DNA of 64,000 bases from assembly GCF_002723995.1 (NCBI RefSeq), contig NZ_BEWP01000007.1, positions 124,001-188,000 of the forward strand. Reading direction: 5' to 3'. This DNA is from Gluconobacter kondonii. GTDB taxonomy: Bacteria; Pseudomonadota; Alphaproteobacteria; Acetobacterales; Acetobacteraceae. The notes beneath the pieces are model-generated. The model made no database searches. It was not told the DNA's origin and was given only the letters and a program-made list of their open reading frames with translations. Each line of letters starts with the position of its first letter. The first letter of the stretch is position 1. A program made the position numbers and the translations under genes. Shown piece by piece: positions 8,360 through 19,101 of this stretch.

Positions 8360-8927
8360 TTGTCACCTCCGCTTCCGTCTGGCCCTGCTCGCGCTTGCCA
8401 AACAGTTCAGCAGCTTTCTTGCCGCGACGGGACGCAACATGACGCGGGCTGCTGGCCTTTTCGAGCGCAGCAAACGTCGCCTTGATCATGTTATGCGGGT
8501 TCCGTGTTCCCAGGCTCTTGGCAACGACGTCATTAACGCCAAGACTTTCGAACACTGCACGCATTGGACCACCAGCAATGATACCCGTACCGGCTTCAGC
8601 CGCACGAACAACAACCTTGCCAGCACCGTAATGACCGAACGTGTCGTGATGAAGGGTACGACCTTCCTTCATCGGCACGCGGATCATCGTGCGCTTTGCA
8701 CGCTCGGTTGCCTTGCGGATCGCTTCGGGAACTTCACGAGCCTTGCCCGCACCGTAACCAACACGACCCTTCTGGTCACCGACAACAACGAGGGCAGCGA
8801 ACGCAAAACGGCGACCACCCTTTACGACTTTGGCAACACGGTTGATGGTGACGAGCTTGTCGATCAGATCATCGCCCTGCTCGCGTTCACGACCACCACG
8901 GCCGCCTTCTCTTGGCTCACGTGCCAT
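8352..8927 (-). CDS. rpsE: 30S ribosomal protein S5
   Basis: The 191-residue product has a charged N-terminal extension ([16 protein letters not shown]), then [21 protein letters not shown] of the double-stranded RNA-binding domain, [20 protein letters not shown], and the C-terminal fold with [20 protein letters not shown]5 contributes to decoding fidelity and mRNA unwinding at the entry tunnel. It has a basic Gly/Arg-rich start and a longer C-terminal tail than E. coli S5, as in other alphaproteobacteria. Confidence 0.97.
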   Translation of the reverse strand: MAREPREGGRGGREREQGDDLIDKLVTINRVAKVVKGGRRFAFAALVVVGDQKGRVGYGAGKAREVPEAIRKATERAKRTMIRVPMKEGRTLHHDTFGHYGAGKVVVRAAEAGTGIIAGGPMRAVFESLGVNDVVAKSLGTRNPHNMIKATFAALEKASSPRHVASRRGKKAAELFGKREQGQTEAEVTNG

Positions 8928-8938
8928 GTGTGATCTCC

Positions 8939-9301
8939 TTAGAACGAGAGTCCGCCCTCACGGGCAGCCTCTGCCAGGGCCTTGACCCGGCCATGATACA
9001 GATAAGAGCCGCGATCGAACACGACAGTCTTCACACCAGCTGCAACACCGCGTTCGGCAATCAGCTTACCGATAGCCGTGGCCGCAGACACGTCGGCACC
9101 GGTCTTACCAGCATCGCGAAGCGTCTTTTCCAGCGTAGAGGCGCTGGCGAGCGTACGGCCCTGTGCATCGTCGATGATCTGGGCATGAATGTGCTTGCTG
9201 GAACGGAAGACCGACAGACGCGGCCGGCCGCCGCTCTTGCGACGAAGCTGGAAGCGCAGCCGCTGACGGCGGCGTTCCTGCAATCCTTGCTGCGTTGCCA
9301 T
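8939..9301 (-). CDS. rplR: 50S ribosomal protein L18
   Basis: The product has 120 residues. [21 protein letters not shown] and the C-terminal [24 protein letters not shown] are the L18 signatures; the protein binds 5S rRNA. Its ATG overlaps the rplF stop codon by one base (TAATG), indicating coupling. Confidence 0.97.
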   Translation of the reverse strand: MATQQGLQERRRQRLRFQLRRKSGGRPRLSVFRSSKHIHAQIIDDAQGRTLASASTLEKTLRDAGKTGADVSAATAIGKLIAERGVAAGVKTVVFDRGSYLYHGRVKALAEAAREGGLSF

Positions 9302-9837
9302 TACTTCTTCTTACCTTCCTTGCGACGCAGAACCTCGGTCTCATACCGAACACCCTTGCCCTTGTAAGGCTCAGGCTTGCGGAAGCTGCGGATATCGAGC
9401 GCAACCTGACCAACACGCTGCTTGTCGTTACCTTCAACGACAATCGCGGTCGGACGCGGCGTGGTGATCTTGATGCCTTCCGGAATCGGATAGACAACAT
9501 CGTGCGAGAAGCCGAGGTTCATCACCAGGTTCGAGCCCTGAACAGCAGCACGGAAACCCGTACCCTGAATTTCAAGCCCCTTGGTGAAGCCGTCCGACAC
9601 ACCCTTGACCGTATTGGCGATCAGAGCGCGGGTGGTTCCCCACATGGTCCAGTTTTCACGCGAACGACGACCAAGAGGAGCAACGGAAACATTGCTGCCT
9701 TCAATCTTGACTTCCACATGACGGGAAACCGGAACGGTCAGTTCACCCAGCTTGCCCTTGGCTTTGAAGATGCCATCAGCAATGGAAACCTGCACGCCAG
9801 CCGGAACTTCGACGGGATATTTACCTACGCGAGACAT
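9301..9837 (-). CDS. rplF: 50S ribosomal protein L6
   Basis: The product has 178 residues and begins [19 protein letters not shown]. It contains [23 protein letters not shown]- and [17 protein letters not shown]-type segments of the two related L6 domains, near the sarcin-ricin loop. The ATG at 9837 was chosen from the family N-terminus and the AAGGAGGGTCGC sequence upstream; the longer open frame extends into rpsH and is not translated. Confidence 0.97.
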   Translation of the reverse strand: MSRVGKYPVEVPAGVQVSIADGIFKAKGKLGELTVPVSRHVEVKIEGSNVSVAPLGRRSRENWTMWGTTRALIANTVKGVSDGFTKGLEIQGTGFRAAVQGSNLVMNLGFSHDVVYPIPEGIKITTPRPTAIVVEGNDKQRVGQVALDIRSFRKPEPYKGKGVRYETEVLRRKEGKKK

Positions 9838-9847
9838 GCGACCCTCC

Positions 9848-10246
9848 TTAGAAGACGCGGCAGAGGACCTCGCCGCCAACGTTGGCAGCGCGAGCCTCGA
9901 CGTCCGACAGGACGCCACGCGGGGTGGACAGGATCGACACACCAAGGCCGGCATAAACGCGCGGAAGTTCCTTGATCTTCGAGTAGACGCGACGGCCTGG
10001 CTTGGAAACGCGATGGATTTCCTTGATGACCGGCTGGCCTTCTACATACTTCAGCTCAATACGGAGCTGTGCAACACCCTTGCGGAGCTCTTCAGCAGCG
10101 AAGCCACGGATGTAGCCTTCACGCTTCAGGGCTTCCAGAACGCTTGCGCGCAGCTTGGATGCAGGCGCAACGCAGACAGCATGACGGGCACGCTGCGCAT
10201 TGCGGATCCGGGTCAGCATATCGCCCAGTGGATCAGACAAAGACAT
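9848..10246 (-). CDS. rpsH: 30S ribosomal protein S8
   Basis: The product has 132 residues. It starts [20 protein letters not shown] and carries the C-terminal [18 protein letters not shown] signature. S8 is a primary 16S rRNA binder and in E. coli represses the spc operon by binding the rplE leader. Only 10 bp separate it from rplF. Confidence 0.97.
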   Translation of the reverse strand: MSLSDPLGDMLTRIRNAQRARHAVCVAPASKLRASVLEALKREGYIRGFAAEELRKGVAQLRIELKYVEGQPVIKEIHRVSKPGRRVYSKIKELPRVYAGLGVSILSTPRGVLSDVEARAANVGGEVLCRVF

Positions 10247-10258
10247 TCGATCTACCCT

Positions 10259-10564
10259 TTACCAGCTCGACTTGACCATGCCAGGAATCTGGCCGGCGGA
10301 GGCAAGATCACGCAGAGCAATACGGCTCAGTTCGAACTTGCGATAGTTGGCACGGGGGCGACCAGAAAGCTTGCAACGCAGACGGACGCGGGTCGCGGAT
10401 CCATTGCGCGGCATCTGGGCCAGCTTAAGGGTCGCATCAAAGCGGTCTTCAACCGACAGTGTACGATCCTTGATGATGTTCTTGAGAGCGGTCCGCTTTT
10501 CCTTGTCGCGCTTCACCAGGGCAGCGCGATGGTTATTACGGTTTACCGCTGAGACCTTCGCCAT
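10259..10564 (-). CDS. rpsN: 30S ribosomal protein S14, zinc-free type
   Basis: The product has 101 residues starting [20 protein letters not shown] and ending [17 protein letters not shown]. It lacks the CxxC pairs of the short zinc form and so is the long C-minus S14. It follows rplE after a 132-bp gap with a perfect hairpin. Confidence 0.97.
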   Translation of the reverse strand: MAKVSAVNRNNHRAALVKRDKEKRTALKNIIKDRTLSVEDRFDATLKLAQMPRNGSATRVRLRCKLSGRPRANYRKFELSRIALRDLASAGQIPGMVKSSW

Positions 10565-10636
10565 CTCGAATTTTCTCCCGGAACCTGTCAGGCCTATCCC
10601 GACGGTTTTCCAATCAGCGTGTCTATAAAGGAAAGC

Positions 10637-10657
10637 GGCCTTCCAATGGAAGGCCGA
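10637..10657. repeat. Perfect hairpin between rplE and rpsN
   Basis: CGGCCTTCC-AAT-GGAAGGCCG is a 9-bp stem with a 3-base loop and no T-run. It may be an RNA stability or control element within the spc operon. Confidence 0.55.
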
Positions 10658-10696
10658 ATCCTGATTTTAACCGTGATCGGTCTGAAAAATTATGGA

Positions 10697-11260
10697 TCAG
10701 CCGTTGAACGGCAGATCAAAGGCCTTCAGCAGGGCCTTTGCTTCAGCATCAGACTTGGCGCTGGTCACGAAAATGATGTCCATACCGCGAACGGCATCGA
10801 TCTTGTCATACTCGATCTCAGGAAACACGATCTGTTCCTTGATGCCCATGGCAAAGTTACCGTGTCCATCAAAGCCCTTGTTTGCCGGCAGGCCGCGGAA
10901 ATCGCGGATACGTGGCATGGCGATCGTCACCAGACGGTCAAGAAACTCATACATGCGGGCACGACGAAGCGTGACCTTACAGCCAATGGGGAGACCTTCG
11001 CGGATCTTGAATCCAGCAATAGCCTTGCGAGCAAGGGTCTTGACAGGCTTCTGACCCGAAATCACGGTCATTTCCGCAAAAGCGGCATCAAGCTTCTTCT
11101 GGTCACCGGCGGCTTCACCAACGCCCATGTTCAGCACGATCTTCTCGAGCTTAGGAACCTGGAGTTCATTGGCATAACCAAACTGCTCACGAAGCTGCTT
11201 CTTCAGCACATCTTCGTAACGCTGGTGCAGACGCGGCAAAGCGTTCTTCTGTTCGCTCAT
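10697..11260 (-). CDS. rplE: 50S ribosomal protein L5
   Basis: The 187-residue product shows [40 protein letters not shown] and a C-terminal [18 protein letters not shown] segment. L5 binds 5S rRNA and forms bridge B1b. It lies 11 bp after rplX. Confidence 0.98.
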   Translation of the reverse strand: MSEQKNALPRLHQRYEDVLKKQLREQFGYANELQVPKLEKIVLNMGVGEAAGDQKKLDAAFAEMTVISGQKPVKTLARKAIAGFKIREGLPIGCKVTLRRARMYEFLDRLVTIAMPRIRDFRGLPANKGFDGHGNFAMGIKEQIVFPEIEYDKIDAVRGMDIIFVTSAKSDAEAKALLKAFDLPFNG

Positions 11261-11271
11261 TGTTGCGTTCC

Positions 11272-11592
11272 TCAGCCTTCGATCACTTCGCCGGTTGCCT
11301 TGGCAACACGAACCTTGCGACCGTCTTCCAGAATGCGGAAACCAACGCGTGTCGGCTTGCCGCTCTTCGGGTCAACCAGCTTCAGGTTGGAGAGATGGAT
11401 CGGCATTTCGCGCTCGATGATTCCACCTTCTCCGCCTGTGCGGTTGGGCTTCGTGTGACGCTTGGCAATTGCCACGCCGCGCACAACAGCCTTTTCGGCC
11501 TTCGGCATCACAGCGAGAACTTCGCCGCGAACACCACGGGACTTGCCGGAGAGGACCAGAACCTGATCACCCTTTTTGATACGAGCAGCCAT
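11272..11592 (-). CDS. rplX: 50S ribosomal protein L24
   Basis: The product has 106 residues with an N-terminal KOW motif ([21 protein letters not shown]) and the [18 protein letters not shown] loop. L24 starts 50S assembly. Its ATG overlaps the rplN stop by one base (TAATG). Confidence 0.97.
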   Translation of the reverse strand: MAARIKKGDQVLVLSGKSRGVRGEVLAVMPKAEKAVVRGVAIAKRHTKPNRTGGEGGIIEREMPIHLSNLKLVDPKSGKPTRVGFRILEDGRKVRVAKATGEVIEG

Positions 11593-11960
11593 TACAGCAC
11601 CTCCGGAGCCAGCGAGATGATCTTCATGAACTTGCGCGCACGCAGCTCACGAACCACCGGGCCAAAGATACGCGTACCGATCGGCTCCTGCTGCTTGTTC
11701 AGCAGAACAGCAGCGTTCTTGTCGAAACGGATGGCGGAGCCATCTGCACGACGAACCGGGTAGGAGGTGCGAACGATAACGGCCTGATGGACGTCACCCT
11801 TCTTCACCTTGCCGCGGGGAATTGCTTCCTTGACGGACACGACAATGACGTCGCCGACCGAGGCAGTCTTCCGCTTGGAGCCGCCCAGCACCTTGATGCA
11901 CTGCACCCGACGTGCGCCGGAGTTATCGGCGACGTCAAGGTTGGTCTCGGGATGAATCAT
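11592..11960 (-). CDS. rplN: 50S ribosomal protein L14
   Basis: The 122-residue product starts [20 protein letters not shown] and contains [20 protein letters not shown] and [11 protein letters not shown], the standard L14 signatures. It is coupled to rplX. Confidence 0.98.
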   Translation of the reverse strand: MIHPETNLDVADNSGARRVQCIKVLGGSKRKTASVGDVIVVSVKEAIPRGKVKKGDVHQAVIVRTSYPVRRADGSAIRFDKNAAVLLNKQQEPIGTRIFGPVVRELRARKFMKIISLAPEVL

Positions 11961-11972
11961 GTGCCTACCCCC

Positions 11973-12245
11973 TTATGCGCTGACGGAAGAGGATGCTGAA
12001 GCCAGCTCCTCGCCGTTGCGCGACACGACAGACCACGTCTTGCGCTTGGAGATCGGTGCGCATTCTTCAATGCGAACCAGATCACCCGTCTGGCAGACGT
12101 TCTCTTCGTCATGAGCCGCGTACTTCTTGGAGCGGCGAATAAACTTCTTGTAGAGCGGGTGCATGATGCGACGATCGACAAGAACGGTAACCGTCTTGTC
12201 CATCTTGTCGCTCGTGACCCGACCCGTCAGGACGCGCCTTGGCAT
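11973..12245 (-). CDS. rpsQ: 30S ribosomal protein S17
   Basis: The 90-residue product begins [20 protein letters not shown] and includes the [18 protein letters not shown] and [13 protein letters not shown] motifs. The ATG at 12245 has GAGAGGAGACGG upstream and lies 13 bp after rpmC; the longer frame reads through rpmC sequence. Confidence 0.96.
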   Translation of the reverse strand: MPRRVLTGRVTSDKMDKTVTVLVDRRIMHPLYKKFIRRSKKYAAHDEENVCQTGDLVRIEECAPISKRKTWSVVSRNGEELASASSSVSA

Positions 12246-12258
12246 CGTCCGTCTCCTC

Positions 12259-12492
12259 TCAGGACTTAGCGGCGGACGTTTTGGCGCCCGCACGGTTCTT
12301 CGATGTGTGAGCCAGTGTCTTGATACGTGCTACTGCACGGCGCACGACCTTGACGCGGCTTGTGTTCTCCGACTGCCCAGTGGCAGCCGAAAAACGATGG
12401 TTGATCTGTTCGCGCTTGAGGTCGAGCAGAAGAGCATTCAGCTCATCTTCGCTTTTCGCGCGCAGATCGGCAGGCTTGTACGTGTCGGCCAT
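12259..12492 (-). CDS. rpmC: 50S ribosomal protein L29
   Basis: The 77-residue product shows [21 protein letters not shown] and [12 protein letters not shown], the two helices of L29, located at the tunnel exit. Its ATG overlaps the rplP stop (TAATG). The C-terminal tail is Ala/Lys-rich. Confidence 0.96.
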   Translation of the reverse strand: MADTYKPADLRAKSEDELNALLLDLKREQINHRFSAATGQSENTSRVKVVRRAVARIKTLAHTSKNRAGAKTSAAKS

Positions 12493-12908
12493 TACGCGTC
12501 TCCGATACGCTGAACGAACTTGGTCTTGATCGGAAGCTTTGCAGCCCCCAGACTCAGGGCCAGCTTGGCAACCTCAGGCGGAACGCCTTCGATCTCGAAC
12601 AGGATACGACCCGGCTTGACACGTGCGGCCCAGTACTCGGGGTTACCCTTACCGGAGCCCATACGCACTTCTGCAGGCTTTGTCGAGACCGGAGTGTCCG
12701 GAAAGATACGAATCCACACGCGACCGGCACGCTTCATGGCACGCGTGATCGCACGACGGGAGGCTTCGATCTGGCGAGCGGTAATCCGCTCCGGCTCCAG
12801 CGCCTTCAGGCCAAAGGCACCGAAGTTCAGCTGGGTTCCGCTTTTCGCCAGACCGTGAATGCGGCCCTTGTGGGCCTTACGAAACTTTGTCCGCTTCGGG
12901 GAAAGCAT
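12492..12908 (-). CDS. rplP: 50S ribosomal protein L16
   Basis: The product has 138 residues: [19 protein letters not shown] at the start, then [20 protein letters not shown] and [16 protein letters not shown]16 helps position the A-site tRNA. It is separated from rpsC by a 57-bp gap with a GAAA-capped hairpin. Confidence 0.98.
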   Translation of the reverse strand: MLSPKRTKFRKAHKGRIHGLAKSGTQLNFGAFGLKALEPERITARQIEASRRAITRAMKRAGRVWIRIFPDTPVSTKPAEVRMGSGKGNPEYWAARVKPGRILFEIEGVPPEVAKLALSLGAAKLPIKTKFVQRIGDA

Positions 12909-12942
12909 GTTGTTAAATCCTCAAATCAGCACCAGCAAAGGA

Positions 12943-12964
12943 ACTGTGAGCTTTCGCTCACAGT
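12943..12964 (-). repeat. GAAA-tetraloop hairpin between rpsC and rplP
   Basis: On the transcribed strand ACTGTGAGC-GAAA-GCTCACAGT forms a perfect 9-bp stem closed by a GNRA tetraloop, immediately after the rpsC stop. The tetraloop argues for function at the RNA level. Confidence 0.6.
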
Positions 12965-12965
12965 C

Positions 12966-13643
12966 TTAGCGCTGGGGAGCCTGCTCCGCAGCACGACGAT
13001 CCTGTGCCAGCGGGTCATGAGCCAGGATCTCACCCTTGAAGATCCATACCTTCACACCGCAGGTACCATACGTTGTCTTGGCAGTTGCCGTACCGTAATC
13101 GATATCGGCGCGAAGCGTATGCAGGGGAACGCGTCCCTCACGATACTTTTCGGCACGGGCGATTTCAGCACCACCCAGACGACCACCGCAGGTGATCCGG
13201 ATGCCCTGGGCCCCCAGACGCATTGCGGACTGGATTGCGCGCTTCATGGCACGACGGAATGCAACGCGACGCTCCAGCTGCTGAGCGATGTTCTCGGCAA
13301 CGAGAGTGGCGTCGATTTCCGGCTTGCGGATCTCGACGATGTTCAGCGCCACATCGGTCTTCGCCATACGGCTCAGTTCTTTGCGGAGCGCGTCGATGTC
13401 CTGACCCTTCTTGCCGATCACGACGCCCGGACGGGCAGCGTAGATCGTCACGCGGGGCTTCTTTGCCGGACGCTCGATAACAACGCGGGACACGCCTGCG
13501 CCGGACAGCTTGCGACGCAGGAACGCACGAAGCTTCAGATCTTCATGCAGCAGACGCGCATAGTCTTGACCAGCGTACCAGCGGCTGTCCCAGGTACGGT
13601 TGACGCCGAGCCGAAGCCCGATCGGATTGACCTTATGTCCCAT
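12966..13643 (-). CDS. rpsC: 30S ribosomal protein S3
   Basis: The 225-residue product starts [20 protein letters not shown]. It has a KH domain ([14 protein letters not shown]) and the C-terminal domain ([36 protein letters not shown]). S3 lines the mRNA entry tunnel. It starts three bases after rplV. Confidence 0.98.
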   Translation of the reverse strand: MGHKVNPIGLRLGVNRTWDSRWYAGQDYARLLHEDLKLRAFLRRKLSGAGVSRVVIERPAKKPRVTIYAARPGVVIGKKGQDIDALRKELSRMAKTDVALNIVEIRKPEIDATLVAENIAQQLERRVAFRRAMKRAIQSAMRLGAQGIRITCGGRLGGAEIARAEKYREGRVPLHTLRADIDYGTATAKTTYGTCGVKVWIFKGEILAHDPLAQDRRAAEQAPQR

Positions 13644-13646
13644 GGA

Positions 13647-14075
13647 TCAGGCTGCCTTCTGCTCTTTGTTGGTTCCGCGAGACGGCTTCGTCTCTTCCGG
13701 TGCTTCCGCACGCTCGGCAACAACAATCTTCAGGTGGCTGAAGAACTTCTGGATCTGAGAAGAACGGCCACGGCCACGAGCGTGGAAACGCTTCATGACA
13801 ATGGACTTGCCGACTTCTGCAGTCTTGACCACCAGTTGATCGACATCGAGCTGATGGTTGTTCTCAGCGTTGGCCACGGCGCTCTCAAGAGTCTTCTTGA
13901 CCTGCTGCGCGATACGACGACGCGAGAAGGCAAGAGCTGCGATAGCCTTGTCAGCCGGCTGATTGCGGATCATTGCCGCAACCAGGTTCAGCTTTTGCGG
14001 GCTGACGCGGATATTGCGGGCGATAGCCTGCGCTTCCGTGTCAGCAAGCGTGCGGATATGCTTTGGCTTGCTCAT
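13647..14075 (-). CDS. rplV: 50S ribosomal protein L22
   Basis: The product has 142 residues: [19 protein letters not shown] near the N-terminus and the tunnel-lining hairpin [20 protein letters not shown], ending in a Glu/Lys-rich tail. The family is a macrolide-contact protein of the exit tunnel. It starts two bases after the rpsS stop. Confidence 0.97.
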   Translation of the reverse strand: MSKPKHIRTLADTEAQAIARNIRVSPQKLNLVAAMIRNQPADKAIAALAFSRRRIAQQVKKTLESAVANAENNHQLDVDQLVVKTAEVGKSIVMKRFHARGRGRSSQIQKFFSHLKIVVAERAEAPEETKPSRGTNKEQKAA

Positions 14076-14077
14076 TT

Positions 14078-14356
14078 TCAGCCCCGCTTCGACTTCTTGT
14101 CAGAGCCATGACCGGTATAGGTCCGTGTCGGCGAGAACTCACCGAACTTGTGACCGACCATGTTCTCCGTGACCTGCACTGGCAGGAACTTGTGACCATT
14201 ATAGACGCCGAACGTAAGTCCAACGAACTGCGGAAGGATCGTCGAACGACGCGACCAAATCTTGATCACTTCATTACGACCCGAAGCGCGCGACGCTTCG
14301 GCCTTGCCGAACAGATACCCGTCAACGAACGGGCCCTTCCAGACGGAACGTGCCAT
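14078..14356 (-). CDS. rpsS: 30S ribosomal protein S19
   Basis: The 92-residue product starts [20 protein letters not shown] and contains [20 protein letters not shown] and [17 protein letters not shown], standard S19 text (head protein, bridge B1a). Confidence 0.98.
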   Translation of the reverse strand: MARSVWKGPFVDGYLFGKAEASRASGRNEVIKIWSRRSTILPQFVGLTFGVYNGHKFLPVQVTENMVGHKFGEFSPTRTYTGHGSDKKSKRG

Positions 14357-14372
14357 CTCTGTTTGCCCCCTC

Positions 14373-15203
14373 TTACTTGCCGGACTTACGGCGACGGATG
14401 ATCAGGCTATCCGTCTTTTTGTTAACACGCGTCTTGTAACCCTTGGTCGGAACACCCCACGGCGTAACCGGGTGACGGCCACCAGAGGTCCGGCCTTCAC
14501 CACCACCATGCGGATGGTCGACCGGGTTCATGACAACGCCACGGTTGTGCGGACGACGTCCGAGCCAGCGGGAACGACCAGCCTTGCCCATGTGCTGATT
14601 CATGTTGTCCGGGTTGGACACGGCACCAACGGTTGCCATGCATTCACCACGAACAAGACGCAGCTCACCGGACTGCAGCTTGATCTGAGCGTAACCGGCG
14701 TCCTTGCCGACCAGCTGGGCATAGGTTCCAGCGGAACGGGCCAGCTTGCCGCCAGCGCCCTGCTTCAGCTCAATGTTATGCACGATCGTTCCGACCGGCA
14801 TTGCACCCAGCGGCATGGCGTTGCCAGGTTTGACGTCCGTGTGGGCGCCGGAGATGACGCGATCGCCAACCTTCACGCGCTGCGGAGCAAGGATGTAGGC
14901 GAGTTCGCCGTCTTCATACTTGATCAGAGCAATGAATGCCGTGCGGTTCGGATCGTATTCGAGACGCTCGACCGTTGCAGCCACATCGAACTTGCGACGC
15001 TTGAAGTCGACATAACGATAGGACTGCTTGTGCCCGCCGCCACGGAAACGAACTGTGGTACGACCGTGGTTGTTACGGCCGCCGGACTTGTTCTTGCCTT
15101 CCGTGAGCTGCTTGATCGGCTTGCCCTTGAAGAGCTCGCTGCGATCAATCAGCACGGTGCCGCGTGTGCTCGGCGTCGTGGGATTAAAGTGCTTGAGTGC
15201 CAT
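14373..15203 (-). CDS. rplB: 50S ribosomal protein L2
   Basis: The 276-residue product carries [21 protein letters not shown], the peptidyl-transferase-near [15 protein letters not shown] motif (including the conserved His) and a basic C-terminus RRRKSGK. It supports subunit association and peptidyl transferase integrity. Confidence 0.98.
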   Translation of the reverse strand: MALKHFNPTTPSTRGTVLIDRSELFKGKPIKQLTEGKNKSGGRNNHGRTTVRFRGGGHKQSYRYVDFKRRKFDVAATVERLEYDPNRTAFIALIKYEDGELAYILAPQRVKVGDRVISGAHTDVKPGNAMPLGAMPVGTIVHNIELKQGAGGKLARSAGTYAQLVGKDAGYAQIKLQSGELRLVRGECMATVGAVSNPDNMNQHMGKAGRSRWLGRRPHNRGVVMNPVDHPHGGGEGRTSGGRHPVTPWGVPTKGYKTRVNKKTDSLIIRRRKSGK

Positions 15204-15219
15204 GGTATCCTACCCCGCG

Positions 15220-15561
15220 TCAGCCCAGCTTGGCTGTAAGGTCAATGGACTGACCTTCAGCAAGCTGTACATACGCCTTCTTGATGTCCGAGCGACGGCC
15301 GGGACGACCCTTGACGCGCTTGACCTTGCCCTTCTGGACCAGCGTGCTCACGCCGGTCACCTTTACGTTGAAGAGCTTCTCAACCGCGACCTTGATCTGA
15401 GGCTTCGTCGCACTAGGAGCGACCTTGAACACCACCTGGTTACGCTCGGAAAGAAGCGTGGCCTTTTCGGTGATCAGCGGTGCACGGATCACGTCATACA
15501 GGGTTTCCTGAGACATGTTCTGTGCAGTCTTGTGTGCGTTCATGACGGTATTGGTGGTCAT
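15220..15561 (-). CDS. rplW: 50S ribosomal protein L23
   Basis: The 113-residue product has [18 protein letters not shown] and [21 protein letters not shown]23 signatures; the protein docks trigger factor and SRP at the tunnel exit. The start at 15561 is supported by AAGGAG eight bases upstream and an ATGA overlap with rplD; it gives a 15-residue N-terminal extension relative to common L23 proteins. Confidence 0.96.
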   Translation of the reverse strand: MTTNTVMNAHKTAQNMSQETLYDVIRAPLITEKATLLSERNQVVFKVAPSATKPQIKVAVEKLFNVKVTGVSTLVQKGKVKRVKGRPGRRSDIKKAYVQLAEGQSIDLTAKLG

Positions 15562-16172
15562 GCCAGACGCTCCTTAAGACCCTCAAGACCGGCGCGGGTG
15601 ATGACCAGCACGTCGTGGTTGAGGATGTCATAGACGTTTGCACCAATGGTCGGCAGAACGTCGATCTTCGGCAGATTAGCGATTGCGCGAGCGAATTGCT
15701 CGTCAACAGCGCCATCAACGATCAGCGCGGACGTCCAGCCCAGAGCCTTGATCTTCGCTGCGGCTTCACGGGTCTTGGTGACACCGTTGGCTGCGTCGAG
15801 AACGATCAACTTGCCCTCGGCAGCCTTCTGCGACAGGGCGCAGATCAGGCCGAGACGACGGACCTTCTTGGGAAGGTCATAGCCGTGATCGCGAACGACC
15901 GGACCATGAACAACGCCACCCGTACGGAACTGCGGCGCACGCAGGGAGCCCTGACGGGCAGAACCCGTGCCCTTCTGACGGAAAGGCTTCTTGGTCGTGC
16001 CAGAAATCTCACCCATGCCCTTGGTACGGTGCGTACCGGCGCGGCGCTTTGCCAGCTGCCAGTGCACGACGCGTGCCATAATGTCAGAGCGCGGAGTGAC
16101 TGCGAAAATCTCTTCCGGAAGCGCGACAGAGCCTGCGCTACCATTATCGAGGGTCTTGATATCGTATTCCAT
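15558..16172 (-). CDS. rplD: 50S ribosomal protein L4
   Basis: The 204-residue product shows [39 protein letters not shown] and the exit-tunnel loop. In E. coli L4 autoregulates the S10 operon. The ATG at 16172 has GAGGACGAGG upstream; the slightly longer frame starts at a TTG inside that site. It overlaps rplW by four bases. Confidence 0.97.
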   Translation of the reverse strand: MEYDIKTLDNGSAGSVALPEEIFAVTPRSDIMARVVHWQLAKRRAGTHRTKGMGEISGTTKKPFRQKGTGSARQGSLRAPQFRTGGVVHGPVVRDHGYDLPKKVRRLGLICALSQKAAEGKLIVLDAANGVTKTREAAAKIKALGWTSALIVDGAVDEQFARAIANLPKIDVLPTIGANVYDILNHDVLVITRAGLEGLKERLA

Positions 16173-16183
16173 GCCCCTCGTCC

Positions 16184-16867
16184 TCAACCGGCGGCTGCCA
16201 CTGTTGCTGCCGGGTACGGCGCATCAGCATGGCGAGCCTTCTTGATTGCATCGCGAATCAGCACAAGGCCGTTCTTCGCACCAGGAATTGCCCCCCTGAC
16301 CATGATCAGGTTGCGCTCTTCATCCACGGCAGCGATCTCAAGGTTCAGCGTGGTAACACGCTCGTCACCCATGTGACCTGCCATCTTCTTTCCCTTGAAG
16401 ACCTTGCCAGGATCCTGGCGCTGGCCTGTAGAACCATGGGAACGGTGGCTGATGGAGACGCCGTGGGACGCTTCGAGACCTGCGAAGTTATGACGCTTCA
16501 TAACACCCGCAAAACCCTTGCCCTTGCTCTGGCCCGTGACGTCAACTTTCTGCCCCACAACGAAGTGAGCAGCGGACAGCTTGGTTCCAGCTTCCAGCAG
16601 GGCGTCTTCTGAGACGCGGAACTCTGCCAGATGCTTCTTTGGCTCGACCTTGGTCCGAGCGAAATGGCCACGGTTCGCCTTGGTGACATTCTTCACCTTG
16701 GCATTACCAAGTCCGAGCTGAATGGCGGTGTAGCCATCGCGCTCGTTCGTGCGGGCATCCACAACCTCGACATTGTCAAGGTGAAGGACCGTCACAGGCA
16801 CATGCGTGCCATCTTCCTTAAACAGCCGGGTCATTCCCAGCTTCTTTGCAATCAATCCGGTTCGCAT
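16184..16867 (-). CDS. rplC: 50S ribosomal protein L3
   Basis: The 227-residue product begins [20 protein letters not shown] and includes [13 protein letters not shown] and [20 protein letters not shown], the L3 core with its long loop to the peptidyl transferase centre. It ends with an Ala-rich tail. Confidence 0.98.
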   Translation of the reverse strand: MRTGLIAKKLGMTRLFKEDGTHVPVTVLHLDNVEVVDARTNERDGYTAIQLGLGNAKVKNVTKANRGHFARTKVEPKKHLAEFRVSEDALLEAGTKLSAAHFVVGQKVDVTGQSKGKGFAGVMKRHNFAGLEASHGVSISHRSHGSTGQRQDPGKVFKGKKMAGHMGDERVTTLNLEIAAVDEERNLIMVRGAIPGAKNGLVLIRDAIKKARHADAPYPAATVAAAG

Positions 16868-16877
16868 CGTCTGGACC

Positions 16878-17186
16878 TTAGAGTTTGATCTCGACGTCCA
16901 CGCCAGCGGCGAGGTCGAGCTTCATGAGGGCGTCCACGGTCTGCGGGGTCGGCTCGACAATGTCGAGCAGCCGGCGGTGAGTCCGAATTTCGAACTGTTC
17001 GCGGCTTTTCTTATCCACGTGTGGCGAGCGGTTCACCGTGAACCGTTCGATATGCGTCGGCAGCGGGATCGGACCCCGAACCCGCGCACCCGTACGCTTC
17101 GCCGTGTTTACGATCTCTTTGGTGCTGTTGTCCAGCACGCGATGATCGTACGCCTTAAGGCGAATGCGGATGTTCTGGTTGTCCAT
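16878..17186 (-). CDS. rpsJ: 30S ribosomal protein S10
   Basis: The 102-residue product starts [20 protein letters not shown] and contains [20 protein letters not shown] with the transcription-coupling surface used by NusB. The ATG at 17186 matches family starts; no strong ribosome binding site is seen. It follows tuf after a 120-bp gap with an 11-bp perfect hairpin. Confidence 0.97.
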   Translation of the reverse strand: MDNQNIRIRLKAYDHRVLDNSTKEIVNTAKRTGARVRGPIPLPTHIERFTVNRSPHVDKKSREQFEIRTHRRLLDIVEPTPQTVDALMKLDLAAGVDVEIKL

Positions 17187-17249
17187 GTTCTTGTTCGTCC
17201 AACTCAAAAATTCGGGTGTCGTCCTACTGCCATTGCCCCTGAAAGGGAA

Positions 17250-17276
17250 CCCCGGTCAGAAAAAATCTGACCGGGG
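17250..17276. repeat. Perfect 11-bp hairpin between tuf and rpsJ
   Basis: CCCCGGTCAGA and TCTGACCGGGG flank a loop of five A (five T on the transcribed strand). No T-run follows it, so it may be a processing or partial-termination site separating tuf from the S10 operon. Confidence 0.65.
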
Positions 17277-17306
17277 CTGTCAAAGCCAACAGCTAAACGC
17301 AGGACT

Positions 17307-18497
17307 TTAGGCGGTGATGGAAGAAACCACACCGGCACCCACGGTACGGCCACCTTCGCGGATCGCGAAGCGCAGGCCTTCGTCCATGGCGATCGGAGCG
17401 ATCAGCTCCACGTCCATGGCAACGTTATCACCCGGCATGACCATTTCCGTGCCTTCCGGCAGCGTCACGACGCCCGTGACGTCAGTCGTACGGAAATAGA
17501 ACTGCGGGCGATAGTTCGTGAAGAACGGCGTGTGACGACCGCCCTCTTCCTTCGTGAGGATATAAGCCTCAGCCTTGAAGTTCTTGTGCGGCGTGATGGA
17601 GCCGGGCTTTGCCAGAACCTGGCCACGCTCGACGTCTTCACGCTTCGTGCCACGAACCAGTGCACCGATGTTGTCACCGGCTTCACCGCGATCGAGCAGC
17701 TTGCGGAACATCTCAACGCCCGTAACGGTCGTCTTGATGGTGTCCTTCAGGCCGACGATTTCGACTTCGTCACCCACGTTGACAACGCCGCGCTCAACAC
17801 GACCCGTGACAACCGTACCACGACCCGAGATCGAGAACACGTCTTCGATCGGCATCAGGAACGGACGGTCAACCGGACGCTCCGGCTGCGGGATGTAAGC
17901 GTCAACCTGCGTCATCAGTTCGAGAACGCGGTCTTCACCGATTGCTGCATCGCCATCTTCCAGCGTCACAAGAGCGGAGCCCTTGACGATGGGGATATCG
18001 TCGCCCGGGAACTGGTAGGAAGACAGAAGTTCACGAACTTCCATTTCCACGAGCTCAAGCAGCTCCGGGTCATCAACCTGGTCAACCTTGTTCAGGAACA
18101 CGACCAGAGCCGGAACACCGACCTGACGAGCGAGCAGGATGTGCTCACGCGTCTGGGGCATCGGACCGTCAGCAGCGGAAACGACGAGAATTGCGCCGTC
18201 CATCTGAGCTGCACCCGTGATCATGTTCTTCACGTAGTCAGCATGGCCCGGGCAGTCGACGTGAGCATAGTGACGGTTGGCCGTCTCGTACTCAACGTGA
18301 GCCGTGGAAATGGTGATGCCACGAGCGCGCTCTTCAGGAGCCTTGTCGATCTGGTCGTAGGCGCTGAACGTTGCGCCACCGGACTTTGCCAGCACCTTGG
18401 TGATTGCAGCAGTCAGCGAGGTCTTGCCGTGATCGACGTGACCGATGGTGCCGATGTTGCAGTGCGGCTTCGTCCGCTCAAATTTAGCCTTTGCCAT
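17307..18497 (-). CDS. tuf: Elongation factor Tu
   Basis: The 396-residue GTPase delivers aminoacyl-tRNA to the A site. Visible motifs: [14 protein letters not shown] (G1), [13 protein letters not shown] (G2), [12 protein letters not shown] (G3), [10 protein letters not shown] (G4), SALVTLE (G5), and domain 2/3 text such as [29 protein letters not shown] in parts. It lies between rpsG and rpsJ; fusA, which usually stands between rpsG and tuf, is not there. Only one tuf copy is present in the window. Confidence 0.98.
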   Translation of the reverse strand: MAKAKFERTKPHCNIGTIGHVDHGKTSLTAAITKVLAKSGGATFSAYDQIDKAPEERARGITISTAHVEYETANRHYAHVDCPGHADYVKNMITGAAQMDGAILVVSAADGPMPQTREHILLARQVGVPALVVFLNKVDQVDDPELLELVEMEVRELLSSYQFPGDDIPIVKGSALVTLEDGDAAIGEDRVLELMTQVDAYIPQPERPVDRPFLMPIEDVFSISGRGTVVTGRVERGVVNVGDEVEIVGLKDTIKTTVTGVEMFRKLLDRGEAGDNIGALVRGTKREDVERGQVLAKPGSITPHKNFKAEAYILTKEEGGRHTPFFTNYRPQFYFRTTDVTGVVTLPEGTEMVMPGDNVAMDVELIAPIAMDEGLRFAIREGGRTVGAGVVSSITA

Positions 18498-18558
18498 CGT
18501 CTTTCTCCAAAACCCCGCTCCACCTGGAACGGGAGTAAGACTGAAAGTTCAAACCGGT

Positions 18559-18587
18559 CAGTGTACGATCCCGAGATCGTGACACTG
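18559..18587. repeat. Hairpin in the rpsG-tuf gap
   Basis: CAGTGTACGATC and GATCGT-G-ACACTG make a 12-bp stem with one bulged G and a 4-base loop, exactly where fusA would normally lie. Confidence 0.55.
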
Positions 18588-18612
18588 CCGGAAGCCCTTT
18601 AACCGGTTCTGA

Positions 18613-19089
18613 TTACCAGCGATAGTGGCTGAATGCCTTGTTGGCTTCAGCCATGCGGTGCGTGTCTTCGCGCTTCTTGACAGCGGAGCCACGATTGTTG
18701 ACCGCATCCATCAGTTCGTTGGACAGACGCTCCTGCATCGTGTTCTCGCCACGTTTGCGGGAGGCGTCGATCAGCCAGCGGATCGCGAGGGCCTGACGAC
18801 GCTCAGCGCGGACTTCAACCGGAACCTGATAGGTTGCGCCACCGACGCGACGCGAACGGACTTCAACCGCAGGCTTCACGTTGTCCAGAGCCGAGTGGAA
18901 CATGGCCACCGGATCTGCAGTCGTGCCGCCGCGACGGCGCATGACTTCGAGCGCACCGTAAACGATGCCCTCGGCAGTGGATTTCTTACCATCGTACATC
19001 AGCGCATTCATGAAGCGCGTAATGACGACGTCTCCGAACTTCGGATCGGGAAGGATCTCGCGCTTTACAGCGCGGTGACGGCGACTCAT
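18613..19089 (-). CDS. rpsG: 30S ribosomal protein S7
   Basis: The 158-residue product starts [20 protein letters not shown] and contains [20 protein letters not shown] and [21 protein letters not shown]7 signatures; the protein nucleates the 30S head. It follows rpsL by 12 bp. In E. coli it represses its own operon through the rpsL-rpsG gap, which is very short here. Confidence 0.98.
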   Translation of the reverse strand: MSRRHRAVKREILPDPKFGDVVITRFMNALMYDGKKSTAEGIVYGALEVMRRRGGTTADPVAMFHSALDNVKPAVEVRSRRVGGATYQVPVEVRAERRQALAIRWLIDASRKRGENTMQERLSNELMDAVNNRGSAVKKREDTHRMAEANKAFSHYRW

Positions 19090-19101
19090 TCCAAATACCT
19101 C

